Origin: Sarocladium kiliense
Taxonomy: Eukaryota > Ascomycota > Sordariomycetes > Hypocreales > Sarocladiaceae
Reading direction: 5' to 3'
Assembly: GCA_030734395.1 (NCBI GenBank)
Contig: JAUZTG010000004.1
Location: 310,001-374,000 of the forward strand
Length of the DNA: 64,000 bases
Part shown: positions 30,971 to 42,516 of the stretch, one piece after another
Numbering within the stretch: position 1 is the stretch's first letter
Layout: the number at the start of each line of letters is the position of its first letter
The notes under the pieces: model-generated
What the model was told of the DNA's origin: nothing
The model's input: the letters and a program-made list of their open reading frames with translations, nothing else
The model's database searches: none
Program-made: the position numbers and the translations under genes

Positions 30971-31748
30971 GGTAGTTGGAACCTCTCACAGAAATGACGC
31001 AGAATTTACGTATCGTCACAGACTCGTGCGCTGTGATGCTCTGTGCAGGTTCCCAGCCAACGCCAACGAAGCTTGCGCGACAGTACATGCCATACATTTA
31101 CACTTATGTATACTTTGCCAGCACACTTATTCGAGGGCCGCTGTCGAACTGCCAATGGCTAACTTGTTTCCATCCACCTGTGCTTCACTTATGACTCTTC
31201 TCCCAAATATCCGCGACTGGGATTGCGCTGGCCGTGTCTGGAAATCATGCTCATATTCCCAGGGCAGCCCCGTGACCCAACGTACAACCATCGCCAACCG
31301 CCAAAAGCCGTGGGGTGGCATGGTACGACTCGGCTGTACTTGTGCGTGAATGGTGAATGAGTTCATTCAGCTTCTAGAAGTCTGACATGGTTCCTCAAAC
31401 ATCGTCAAATGTGTGTACTCTTCTAATGCCAGCTAGCAGCCCGGACAACTCTCGCCCGGCTGTTTGCGCAGACAAGACTCTGAAGCACTATCTCATCTCA
31501 GAGCGTCACAGACGGTCAGCATCTCAGCTTCCATCAATGCAAACATCTTGATGAACATACACGTTTCTCCGCCATTGAGCCACGTCCATAGTACCACCAG
31601 TCTATCCACCCATCCCTCGAAAACCACATCTATAAGATGCCAGTCCCAACTCCAGGTCATGGATCTCTTGACAGTCCCTCCCCTCCTGGCAGACAATAGA
31701 CCAGACCTCTTTCTAATCTCCCCAAAGCCCGTACAAGAGAAATCATCC
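30971..31748. other. Intergenic and possible 5' coding extension
   Basis: The frame of the next gene stays open back to about 31464, with in-frame ATGs at 31551 and 31659, so part of this stretch could be coding. The rest shows nothing. Confidence 0.45.
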
Positions 31749-32513
31749 ATGGGTCACTCAGTGTCCTCACCAAAGCTCCCCAAGGTCGAACGCCCATCAA
31801 CACCGGAGAGCCCGACATTCAGTGACAAAGACCAGGGCGATCGTAGCAGCAGAAGCGATAGGGAGAAATACATCTATTCTCCCCATCCTGAAGATCGACC
31901 ACCCCAGCCGGGAGATGAGAATCGGCAGAACATCATCCAATGGCATGATGATGTCAAAGCTGGATCCTCAGAAGCATCTCGCCGGCTACCCAAGTTCTCG
32001 CGGATAGATCCGCGCAAGAAGCCGCTCGCGCATGTCTGGAAGCATTCACTCCCATCACAGCAAAATTCCTCCCACGGTGCTCCGTCAGTAAGCCTCGCTC
32101 AGTCCTCCAGCTCGTCGGTCCGCAATCTCACGGAGCCCACCATAACGGCCACGGCCACGGCCACGGATCGCTTGCCTCAGCCAGTGATCGTCGATAACCC
32201 CATCAACGAAGCGACTTGGGTCGTTCCTAACCTTGTCCGTCGCACCAATTACCATATCGACGATAAAAGGCCAGTTATCGGCAGAGTATCAGGCCAGCAG
32301 GATGTTGGCCATAATCAGGGCCAAACCTCTGAGCAACATCGTCGCATGTTGGAACGGCAGGCACATGTTGCGATGAGGCGGGCCGAGTATCCTGAGCCAA
32401 AGAGAAGATCGACGACGAGGATTGCGTATAGTCCCGATGGCTTGACGAGGCCACCTAGGGGAAGGATAACTGAGCGAGAGCGCCCAGGATGGGGAAATGG
32501 GGGATCGTCATGA
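31749..32513 (+). CDS. Disordered conserved-type hypothetical protein, possibly N-myristoylated
   Basis: A single exon of 254 aa from the chosen start. That start gives MGHSVSSPK, which fits an N-myristoylation signal (Gly2, Ser6). Two earlier in-frame ATGs give longer products with a less protein-like N-terminus. The sequence is hydrophilic, rich in Ser, Pro, Arg and Asp, and lacks membrane segments or Cys. A more ordered stretch is IIQWHDDVKAGSSEASRRLP followed by FSRIDPRKKPLAHVWKHS. A second is INEATWVVPNLVRRTNYHID near the middle. The C-terminus is strongly basic. I do not recognise a family. It lies tail-to-tail with an MFS gene, separated by 309 bp that hold both 3' ends. Confidence 0.6.
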   Translation: MGHSVSSPKLPKVERPSTPESPTFSDKDQGDRSSRSDREKYIYSPHPEDRPPQPGDENRQNIIQWHDDVKAGSSEASRRLPKFSRIDPRKKPLAHVWKHSLPSQQNSSHGAPSVSLAQSSSSSVRNLTEPTITATATATDRLPQPVIVDNPINEATWVVPNLVRRTNYHIDDKRPVIGRVSGQQDVGHNQGQTSEQHRRMLERQAHVAMRRAEYPEPKRRSTTRIAYSPDGLTRPPRGRITERERPGWGNGGSS

Positions 32514-32822
32514 CCTCCTGAAGGGTGTTGTAGGAGAACACGTAGTTGCCGAACTCGACGTGACGTTTTATGTTTGCCATGACAGCAGCAGGGCCACTGT
32601 GGTGAACCCTGAATGAATGTTGCAGCGTACTGTTTTCATAATCTTGGGCTTGCGCCAGTGCAGTCACTCAATAGAAACATGCAGTGATGGGACGTGTCCA
32701 AGGCACAGTGTTGATAGAATAGCTCGCTTGTTAACGCTAATGAGCAAGGAAACCGATGTGGCAGTGAATGACATGAAAGTCGTACATTCGTAAGCAAAAT
32801 GATAGATAACCCCGTTCCCGAA

Positions 32823-34675
32823 TCACTGATACCTCGAATATGTTTGTGATGCGTCGATGCCTAAGCTTGCGATCAGCAGAACAGCGTTGAAGGCTGCCAT
32901 CATGTAGAAGGGTGCTCCCGTAGTGAGCTTATCGAACAGGAACCCGCCCAATTTTGTCAGCAGAAGAATAGCGATGCCTCCGCTCAGTGAATAGACGCCA
33001 GCAATAGACCCCTTCAGCTGTACTCGAGATACGTGATTCCGCTCGGTGGAGAGGCGGATGAGAGGATCTGCTTCAGTTGATTCATCCTCCAGTGGTGCCA
33101 ATGATGGTTCCAACAGGGATGGACGAGCGGCGTCCGCGGCCAGCACGCCCTGGCTGAGCGATGCGAGACTGCAGACAATGGCTCCGATCTGGCTGATGCC
33201 GATCAGCACAACAACCAGGAAGATCCACGCGCTGCCTCCTCTGCCATTCTCGTCTTTGAACTCTGGGCTCGAGAGCTGTGGTAGGATGATGTAGCCTACC
33301 ATGCCAAAGACGGTGGAGACTACGACCGGTACATTGAGACCCTTTCCACCGCGGTGAGAGAGGTACCCAAACAATGGAGCGCAGAGCAATGCCGCCATCT
33401 GGGCGACTCCGGTCAGGATTGAGGAGAGGATATAGGCGGATCGACATTCCTTCTTCAGCTCGGGCGAAGGGTCATGTGGGGACCCCTGACAGAACCCATT
33501 GCTAATGAAGAACGTATTGACGAAGAGGGGGATGAACAGCGAGATCGCGACTGTAGAGGCACGAGCCACAAATCCTCCAAGGTAGCCCAGAGCAATACGA
33601 GAGTCGGTGAAGGCTAGGAAGATCGAGTCCTTCAGCAAGTGAATATATGGAACAACCTAAGAAATCAAGTCAGCATGGATATACTAGTCAGTCAAACGGG
33701 AACCTCACAGGCCGTCGAGAGGCATCTTGTCCGCTAGGCCCAGCATAGCCCTCCTCGCCATAGTCGCTGGACCGCATGCCCAGAAGCATCTTCCAGCCTT
33801 TACCCTCCTCGCCCTTGATGCCCCGAAGTCCAAAGAACACAACAACAGCCACAACTAGCGCTACGCCGCCAACCACGTAGAAGCTATAGCGCACAGCATC
33901 GGCCTGTGTCACGCCCGAGATCTCGCTGAAGCGAGCGGGCAGTGGGAGGAATAGTAACAGGGCGACGAGGGCGCCGGCGCCAGTGAACAGGCCGACGTAC
34001 CCGGCTAGCTGGGAGGACTTGGAAGTCGTGGCGGTCTCGCTATTCCCAACTCGCGGGATATTATCGTTCGATAGTGTGCGTGTGTACCGCTCAGGTGTGA
34101 TGGTGAGTTCTGACTCGACCGAGAAGGCCATGCTGTGCCTCTGGTTCCGCGGGCTCTTGGACCTAGATCGAATGTCGTCGGGCTCGTCGTCGTTCTCGTC
34201 CGTCAGCGAGGGAAGGATCGCGGTAACCATGGTAGCACTGTAGCGCGCTGTCAGGACATGTACTCTCCTGCGTACTTGGTTCTTCCACTTACGAAGCCGA
34301 AGCACCCACGGCGAACAGGATGCGAGCCAGCACGAGCTCGGGATAAACGTGCTTCGCCTGCACGAGGAGCATCAATGCCACCCCAATGATGATATACCCC
34401 AGAACAGCCACCCATCTCACTCCCAGTCTATCCGAGGCCAATCCCCAAGCGGGGCAAGCAACAAGAACGACAAGTTCGTCGACGAATCCCAAAGTCCCGA
34501 CGACATCGCCAACGCCCTTCTTCTGACCGATGAGATCTGTGACGACGAAAGAGACGGAGCTGTTGAGAAAGACCAGAAAGGAGATGGAGAATAGTGAGAT
34601 GCAGAGAAGATAGGTCGCGCCTTGGACGGCAGTCGTCGAGGGCGAAAACGGTACGAAGCGACGAAGGACAGACAT
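32823..34675 (-). CDS. MFS transporter with long central loop
   Basis: Three exons on the minus strand, 34675-34293, 34237-33709 and 33656-32823, give 581 aa. Introns are 55 bp (GTAAGT...CAG) and 52 bp (GTGAGG...TAG). The N-terminal half shows motif A between helices 2 and 3, GLASDRLGVRW, then LARILFAVGASASATMVTAI. Inserted after that helix is a charged Ser/Arg-rich loop (about residues 135-210, DENDDEPDDIRSRSKSPR and on). Such a loop within the N-terminal half, before SSQLAGYVGLFTGAGALVAL, is unusual. The C-terminal half begins VVPYIHLLKDSIFLAF and adds six further segments, with another acidic loop (LEDESTEADPLIRLS). It resembles uncharacterised fungal MFS proteins of the vacuolar or plasma membrane. 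Substrate is unknown. Confidence 0.85.
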
Positions 34676-35442
34676 GGTTGTTGGTGGGAATCCCTGCAGT
34701 AGCTAAAAGTCGATGATGACAACGGGCAACGGGGGGTATAATGATGGGCAGAATCGCAGTCAGTGCAAGGCTGACGGTCACATGGCGGGGAAACACTGCA
34801 AGCACGTCGAATTCGAGCAAGGCAGCCGGTGATGACAAGAAGCTGTGCGATGTGTGATGGATGGATGAATGAATGAATGAACGAATGATGCAGTGTCGCG
34901 CGGTGTTGCTGTTTGGATGCCCGAAACTAAACAAAAGCGCTGGTACCTGAAGCAACGCGCTGTTGTGGTACGCGATGTGGGTACCTCTGCTGAGCTGCGC
35001 CAGGCCTCGTGACGTCGAGGGCGATGGAATCGAATTCCTCGCCCAGACTAATCGGGGACACAGGATAACAATCAATTCGTGTGATACTTTGATCGTTTCC
35101 TTTTAGTGGATCTCTTTTATTCACACTCATTCGATGTCGCGTGACTCAAAACGTCTATAACTTCATGACAGTCGTGAACACATCCAGAGAGTTCTCGAAA
35201 GATGATCCAAGCAGCAAACCCGCAACGATTGTGACATATATGAATACAGATCTCCATGAACTACGCGTGAGCCGCATTTGAATCTTGCATTTTTTTAACC
35301 TGTGCCTCTGTATGTCCCAGTCCCATGTCATCATCCGGACCAAGCTCACAACAGCAATCCAAACTCCAAAGACAAGCCCCCATCTTGTACAGAAACTCCC
35401 TAGAAGCCCGAAAATTCCATGATCCTCGATTCTATCATCCCC
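34676..35442. other. Spacer between Arp8 end and MFS start
   Basis: 767 bp hold the MFS promoter and leader, including a GAATGAATGAAT-like microrepeat near 34865, and the Arp8 3' end. Long minus-strand open frames here overlap the MFS start out of frame and are not supported. Confidence 0.55.
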
Positions 35443-37797
35443 TCACCAGGCCCACAGCACCTTGTGATGCAGTGTCCTCGGTCCTAGCCTCTCATACTCA
35501 AAGGGCGTGATCCACGAGTCGTTCGTTGACAACTTGGCGAACACGCTCGCTCCCTTCCAGACGACCACCTGTTCGTCCATATCTCTCGCGCTGCGACTGA
35601 CGAGAATCCGCTCGAAGAGATCCGGGCGCAGCTTCTTCAGTCTCTCCTCTAGCACGACTGTGAATTGAGGAACCTTGGCACCACCGCCAATGACCATGAT
35701 ACTGCCGAGGAGGTCACGCAACTTCTTATCGTCGCCCTTGGCTGCGTTTTGAATACTTGTGAGGATCGCAATATCCAGCGGCACAACAGGGAGAACGGCA
35801 TCCTTTTCAATGGCCATAGCCATGGCTGTCTTGCCGTTGCTCTCCAGTCCAGCGCCAGTAGACTGCTGAGTTGCTTGTGCGGACTGTCCAGGGATAGGTG
35901 TGCCAGCGGCACGGGACGCGCTCGGTGCCGGGCTGCCTCCGTTGGTCGCATCCTTGCCACCAAACACAAAGGCTGGCGGAACCGGTGTGCTTGTTCCCTC
36001 GGGTGCAGGTGACCCAGCATGTGAGCCTGCGGGTGTTCCGTTGGTGCCATCCCGAGCTGAGAAGTTGAAGGGCTGAGACTTTTCCTTGCTCGGTGTCGAA
36101 ACCTCTGGCTGAGACTGCGAGAAGCCATTCGCCGGTGCCGCAGTGAGCGACGGCTCGACAAGTGCCAGAACGGCAAACTGGGCAGACGAGCTTGGGTCAT
36201 CGGGGGTATCCACGTCGTAAGCGTTATAGGCACGATCAACTAGCTTCCGTCTGCCTCGAAGCTTGGTGCTGTTGTCGAACAAGGACGGTTCAAATACGCC
36301 CATTGCCGACAAAATGACCTCGTCGTAAGTCTTGAATTGATACTTCCGCGTCGACTGATTCGGCGCACGGACGTGGAACTGATACAGTTGCACCGAGATA
36401 TCGGCTTGCGACATTGTGCAGTGCTTGGTCTTGAGCTCCTCAGCAAGCAAGAAATCGTAACGTCTCCGAAGGTTGATATCCTGATACGGGAAGTTGTCGT
36501 AGAGCATCATCTTGATGAACGTTTCCGTAATGTCGTAGCCTCCATACTTGAGGTTCACGCGCGAATCCTCAATGACAAGACCATCCTCCACACAGGTGAC
36601 CGAGGTCTTCTGTGCACCCACATCGACGACGCAAGCCTGCGTATAGCCTGCGCCGAAGGTGGCCGCCATACTCTCCTGGATGAAGCACACTCTATTGAAC
36701 TCGAACCAGGTCATGCATGATCGGAGGACCTGCTCAACATATCGCTTGTCGTAAAGATCGGGGATGACGAACACACACATGTACTGCTTCCACTCGCTGT
36801 TGGTCTTCAGGCCCAACTCCTGTCGCAACGCCTTGTCGAGTAACGTCTCGAAATCATCGTACAGGTGTTCTTGGCTGGTGTAGTCGTCCTCGTTCCACCA
36901 ACCATGTTGAATCGGCCACCACAGCTTGAATTTGGGGTCGGAGTCGTCCGGAATACGCAAAGCTTCGTTTCCAATGAAACAGGATGCGAGAGAGTCCGGG
37001 TCCTCCAACGATTTGGGATCTGTCCACTCGATCTCGAGAGGGTCATTGTGCTTTGGAATGATCTCTGGTTCGGTACGGCGGTTGAAGGTCTGAACCAACT
37101 CCTTGGAATTGGGCAAAACTTTGCGCTTATTCGCCCGCATCTCGATCTTCAGGTCGCTGCACATCTTGTTGTACTTCTTGGACCATTCCTCGCCGTATTG
37201 TTGATCGGTAGACTTGGCCTCGAACTGTCGCCTCGGAAGCGCCTCGTGCATCTCGGACTCGGTCTGCGGGAACTTGGTCGCAAGGGTCATAGGAATGGTC
37301 TTGGGCAGAGCATCGCTGGCGAAACCGATGCGCAGGTTCTGGCTGCCTGGGTGGATAACGATGATTCGCGATGGATCGATGCCGGTCAAGGGTGTAGCAG
37401 CGCCATCATCCTCTGCCAGGTCAGGGACAAGCACGGGCAGCTCACCGTTGGCGGGCTTCGATAGGTATCGGTCGCGTTCACGGGCGCTCTGGACGAGGCG
37501 ATCGCGGTTCGCATCGTTCTGAAGTCGGAGGGCAAGCACCTGATCATCGCGCTTCATGAAATCGCTAGGCAAGGGTTAGTAAAACGCTCTCGATAGGCAC
37601 AGTCAATGGCGAGCGCGTACGTGTAGTAGTTCTTTTGGTTGATCGGTGGCACATCAGGCCATGTCGTCAGCTTCATGCCATTGTCGGTTCTCTCCAGACC
37701 TGTGATCGCGTTTCGGTCAGCTCAGCGGCCCTGAAGAGTCCCAGAATAGCGACTTACCCTCCCGAAGGAGAACCCTCTCGCTGACTTTGCCGACCAT
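35443..37797 (-). CDS. ARP8: Actin-related protein Arp8, INO80 complex
   Basis: Three exons on the minus strand, 37797-37758, 37699-37621 and 37564-35443, give 746 aa. The two small 5' exons encode MVGKVSERVLLREG and then a stretch containing KLTTWPDVPPINQKNYYT, the conserved Arp8 start. Introns are 58 and 56 bp. The actin fold follows: IIVIHPGSQNLRIGFASD, then the Arp8-specific segment with LWWPIQHGWWNEDDY. The second actin subdomain reads QACVVDVGAQKTSVTCVEDG and NLKYGGYDITETFIKMM, and the C-terminus has IMVIGGGAKVPQFT. A Ser/Pro/Gln-rich insertion (about 500-600) is typical of the family. Arp8 is a nuclear subunit of INO80, needed for nucleosome binding and remodelling with actin and Arp4. 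It is a housekeeping gene and a good anchor for synteny. Confidence 0.95.
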
Positions 37798-38298
37798 TGT
37801 GCCTTGAAGCGCCTGGCGCGGGTGCCGGGCTGATGGATGGTCGGTTCGCTCGGTGGTGAGATGGTGTTGTTGGAAGGTTGAAGCTTTTGAAGGGCAGATT
37901 TGCGATGGCTGAGGCGGAACATGAGGCGTGGTCGCGGATCTAGCACCAAGGCCAACAGGGACCCCACGACCCTTACCACCACGAAAAGTGGACGCATGGC
38001 ATCAGGAGCATCGCAACGACCAACAAGAATGTTAAGATTCAGTCTCACAAACAGCAGCTTGATATTATGAACATAGCCCTGCACGATCATTGAAAATGCA
38101 TCAGACCATCCCAGGTCGACCAAGCTGGGCCCGCCGAGGCTTAGCGTTCAGCGACGAGTCTCGGCTGGAGTAGGATACTTATGTCCGACGTGACCATTGC
38201 TCTCTTCTGGGCAACACAGGGCCTTGGTCTGCACCCGGCCTGGCATGCGCCTTGAGTCACCATGCCTCTTTCATACCCTTGCCCTACCTTGAGCCACG
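37798..38298. promoter_or_regulatory. Divergent promoter between Arp8 and a regulator-like gene
   Basis: 501 bp separate the head-to-head start codons. A minus-strand open frame overlapping the Arp8 start is out of frame and unsupported. No TATA box stands out. Confidence 0.5.
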
Positions 38299-39899
38299 AT
38301 GAAGCTGCATTTCGTGAATCTGTCTGATGGAGGCGCCGTCTCACGCACTGAGGAGCGACGCAGCCTCCGCTCTCATGTCCAAAGAGGACGAGGAGGGCGG
38401 AAGCGCCGAGCTGAGCGCCAGCAAGTAATGCGCCCAGTCCTGGCCAGCCGGCCGATGGAGCTCATTCGATGTCCTTCATGTCTGCAAGGCGATGAGTGCC
38501 ATAGAGCGCACTTTTTGATCTCGCTTCTGCCGAGCCTCAATATGCGTCAGCCAATCTGGGATGACCTGGCACTGGTGAAGATGCCGTATGAACTGAATCA
38601 TGATCATCGTCGTGCCCTTCATGAATGTGAGTGAGGCAACTTCACCATGACATGCTGAAGGGCATTACTGATCCTCGTCATTAGGCCATCGTGTAATACG
38701 GAAGTTACTTTACCCTCCAACGTTCTGCGCCGAGACAGAAGGCATCGTCTCCATCTGGATGCAGTTTGTTCTCGAAGACGAAGCCTGTAAGCCCTTTCTA
38801 CTAAGTCGGGTTCGGATTGAGGTTCCAGTGCCCTAGTCTGATAGACATTGATGCACAGATCTCCAAAGCGCTCTCGCCTATACCGCTTCATTTGCCGATT
38901 GGTTCGCTGGTGAGCCCACATTATCACCCAGAGCGCTGGGTCACCTCGCAAAGGCATATGCTCTCATCAGCGTACGCTTGGGAACCCCAGAGGCGACATC
39001 TCGATCGACGATTGCCACTGTCACAAGTGTTTCCTTGTATCAGCGCCTGCATCGACTGCAGTCTCTGGGAAGACTTCACTTCGAAGGTCTTTTGAAGATC
39101 CTGGCCCTGCGAGGCGGTATGGCAAAGCTGGCAGCTGACGATCGTGCCTTGGCCCTGAAACCATGGGGGTGAGATCATTAGTATGCTCTTCCAAGGTCAA
39201 GTTACTGACCGCAATGACAGCCTGGATCTTGAGTTCGCGCTTCAAGATGGTCAGGACGTGCGTTTCATTGGTGAACACGCGCCTCCTGCCTGTCTCGAAC
39301 TATCAGACTCTTCAGTATCTTTTTCAACGTTACCAGCGCCATTTTTGGGCTTAGATCCCAAACTTGTTGGGATCTTCCTCGATTTACAGCATTTCACAGC
39401 CATCCTTAACGGAGTTGGAGAAACGAACAAAGTTGATCCTCTCGACTACTCTCAACATGCACAGCACCTCCTCTGCCGACTCCTCTTTTTCTCCTCGTTG
39501 CAAGAATCAGGCCAACTTCCGCAGATGGAAGCCATATTACACATGACACTGGTTGCGTTCTGTGTTACTTTATTGCCAGAGCATGGCGGCCTGCACAAGA
39601 GGTTCGATCTGCTGTCAAGGAACATCCAAAGTGCTCTGGAAAGTGTTACGGTATCTGATCCATGTGTTTCGGACTTCCGCCTTTGGATTCTCTTCATATC
39701 TGGTATCTCGGTGACTGACAGTTCTGATGACCATTGGTTGCTTCCAGCTCTGGCGACTACCCTGCAACAGCTGGCTCTGGAGAGCTGGGCTAAAGTTGTC
39801 GAAAGACTGAGTGCTTATATGTGGATCGGTGCTCTTCATGACTTTTCGGGTACGAAGCTATTCGAGCTTGCCAGTAAGTGCAAAAGTGGCAATAGTTGA
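38299..39899 (+). CDS. Fungal transcription-factor-like protein without zinc cluster
   Basis: Four exons, 38299-38626, 38685-38786, 38859-39168 and 39221-39899, give 472 aa. Introns of 58, 72 and 52 bp all keep frame. The N-terminus reads KLHFVNLSDGG, then a basic RSLRSHVQRGRGGRKRR stretch, the usual opening of a large family of fungal regulator-like proteins that lack a Zn2Cys6 motif. The middle carries SALAYTASFADWFAGEP and HFEGLLKILALRGGM, matching the family pattern of a helical repeat followed by GL..M..LRGG. The C-terminal half is helical with no membrane segment. Many relatives sit near secondary-metabolism genes and may be nuclear co-regulators, but their function is unproven. It is adjacent to an SDR gene on the same strand. 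Confidence 0.75.
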
Positions 39900-40688
39900 T
39901 CACAATTCGAAACATATCATCATGTTGGTTGCTTTGTTTTCATCAAACCCGTTTGGAGCCTCATAACGAATCTCATGTGAAGACTCGATGAGCCAAGCCA
40001 AGTTTGAAAAGAAATACCAAGATACCTCAGGATCCTAGACAGTTTTTCAAAGTCCGCCTCCACAACCCTTTTGTTCCGACAACAATTGCGTCGATGCGTC
40101 GAGATCATCGTCCAGGCCTTCGAGCGTCGGGCTGGTCCATCCACCCGCCTGTGGTATTTCCGACGCTATACTAAATTAGGACAAAGGTTTTCATTGGTCA
40201 AAGTGCGCACAAGTGGATCCCCATGCCATTTGCGTGTAAGTGAAGCCACTAGGCATCGCCCGAGATACGTGACAATGGGTCGAAGCACAGCCTGCTAAGC
40301 TTTGGAGGAGAATCTCGTCTTGCGCTTCAAGAGGAAGTGGAGGGCTTCCGGAAATAAGAGCGTGTACCTGTGTTTGTCCGAGATGAGACTGTGTTTGACT
40401 AGGGCTGAAGTCCGCTGGCTACTCCGTCATCGCAGGATGGAACAGTGAAATCATGTACGTCTCTGGGCTCGAGGAGGCTGTATCTCTCGAAAACCTATTG
40501 CCTATCTGGGTCATCTCTAGAAGACATGAGGACGACTTCTGGTACAAATACAATGAGGTCCGTCTGTACGACCATAGTGAGGTTCAGACCGAGAGAGTAT
40601 CTCTAGCACCATTGACCAAGGCATCTCTATCTCTCAAGCAACTTTTCACAGCCTCAGTCTTTCTTTTTTCAACTTTCAAGATCTCATC
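39900..40688. other. Intergenic, no gene recognised
   Basis: 789 bp with only short open frames. The last 100 bp (40590-40688) are CT-rich and look like the SDR leader. Confidence 0.55.
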
Positions 40689-41820
40689 ATGGGCTGGTTT
40701 GCCGAATCGATGCGTGATCAATGGATTAAACTTCCCGTCCTACTCGGTCCCGGCGACGCTGCCGGCAAAACCTACATCGTCACGGGCGCCAACGTCGGTC
40801 TCGGTCTCGAAACAGCAAAGCATCTTGTCAGCTCTTCTGCCGCCCGTGTCATTCTGGCCGTCAGAAACACCGAAGCCGGCAAGCGAGCAAAGTCTGAAAT
40901 CGAACGAGAGACTGGCATCAAGGGTGTTGCACACGTGTGGCAACTGGATCTCAGTTCATACGCTTCCGTTAAGGCATTCGCTGCCAAGGCAAACAAGGAG
41001 CTCGATCGCCTGGATGTGCTCGTCAACAATGCTGCCGTCGCAATTGACCAGTTCGAGCTGTCGGAGGGACTCGAGCTGTCGGTCAAGGTGAACGTGGCGA
41101 GCACGTTTCTTCTTGGAGCTTTACTCTTTCCGAAGCTCATCGAAAGCGGAAAGGTCTATGGTTTCAAGCCCAGGCTCGTATTCGTCGTCAGTGCTCTTGG
41201 GCTCACAGCCAAGGACGACCTACACAACCTCAAGAATGACAAGAGTATCTTGCAAAGTCTTAGCGATCCGAAACAGGCTAAGATGAGTACCAGGTAGGCG
41301 ATTTGGTATTCGCGTATTGACCAAGATTGGCAAAGTGCTAACGTAACAACGCTTCTCAGGTATGCTGCCACCAAACTGATGCAAATCTATGTGATCCGGC
41401 AACTCGCCGATTTATTCCCAGTGGAGAAGACTGGAGTCATCATCAATATGTTGGATCCGGGGCTCTGCAAAACCAGTCTGGCTAGAGACACTAGGAGCTT
41501 GAACAGAGCCATTCTCTCGACTATGAGGATGGCTATGGCCAGGACTGCTGAAGAAGGGAGCCGTACACTCCTGCACGCCATCGTCGCCGAGGACCATGGC
41601 AAGTTTCTGACTGGCGCCCAGGTCAAGGAGTAAGTGAAATATCTTTGGAAACCAACTGATGCCCAGGCTCGCTAACACAACTTCAAGGCATTGGATCCAG
41701 CCGTGGATGACGGACGAGAGTGGTCGGAAGCTACAGGCAAAGATCTGGATGGAACTGAAGGAATTATTGGAGGGAGTCGAGCCTGGCTGCTTTTCGTTTG
41801 AAGCTGTAGGCTCCGTGTGA
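40689..41820 (+). CDS. Short-chain dehydrogenase/reductase, retinol-dehydrogenase-like
   Basis: Three exons, 40689-41293, 41360-41629 and 41688-41820, give 335 aa. Introns are 66 bp (GTAGGC...CAG) and 58 bp (GTAAGT...AAG). The Rossmann cofactor motif TGANVGLG lies at 32-39, followed by AVRN, which favours NADP(H) binding, and LDVLVNNAA. The catalytic pair is in YAATK (Tyr203, Lys207); it spans the first intron, since exon 1 ends inside the Arg codon just before it. The active-site Ser is in VFVVSALG. This is the classical SDR layout seen in fungal retinol-dehydrogenase-like and WWOX-like enzymes, often found in secondary-metabolite or detoxification pathways. The substrate is not readable. 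The C-terminus (WMELKELLEGVEPGC) matches the usual SDR ending in this group. Confidence 0.9.
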
Positions 41821-42516
41821 TCCACCGTTTATGGTTAATTCGCGCCGTGACTGTCTCACTTCGTGAGATGATCTTTGCCTTGCTAATGTCAAGGGTTCCC
41901 TCCACAGTGTGGGACTTTTGCGCCCTACCCGCCCAATATTCTCCAGTTCTCAATAAGAAAAACCCCCATTGATCTTGGATCGTGTTGTGGAGATCCTGAT
42001 GCCAGTTCCCGAGGGAGAGCCCGGAGGCCACGAGGCTGGAATGTGAGAGATCTTGGTGAGTGCGCTGGTACCTGGGCGCCGTCCATCTGGAATGCCACCA
42101 CCGTCATGTCCTACTATCGTACAATAGCTTTTAAGGAAGCTGGGCGATTGATAAACTGTGGCTCATCTAGTTCCGAGATTTGCATCGGCGAATTTGTTTC
42201 CGGCTTGTCTTACCCACCGGATCGTAACCGACCTCAGGTTCTGGATGCGATCCACACAGTACAATACCTGGTAGCTGAATCCACGAGATGGAGAAATCTG
42301 CGTAGATCTCCCGTTCATAGTAAAGTGCATCTGGAAGGACTCGCACTTGTCGTGTAAGTTGGAACGTAATCGGTGTTGGCGGGAGCATGCAGGCAGACGC
42401 GATGTTATGGTGCCGATTGAGAATGTTGGCTCTCGCTATAAAGGGGTTCTTAAGGGCATCCGCGTCTGTTTAGGCGTATTATGAGTTCAGCAAGAGATCT
42501 TCCTCGCTATGCAATC
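41821..42516. other. Intergenic; promoter of the GLEYA adhesin gene
   Basis: 696 bp without a supported gene. The right end carries a clear TATA box. Confidence 0.55.
42437..42442 (+). promoter_or_regulatory. TATA box of the GLEYA adhesin gene
   Basis: TATAAA in GCTATAAAGGGG lies 80 bp before the ATG at 42517. The in-frame ATG at 42481 would leave only a few nucleotides of leader, which favours 42517 as the start. Confidence 0.65.
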
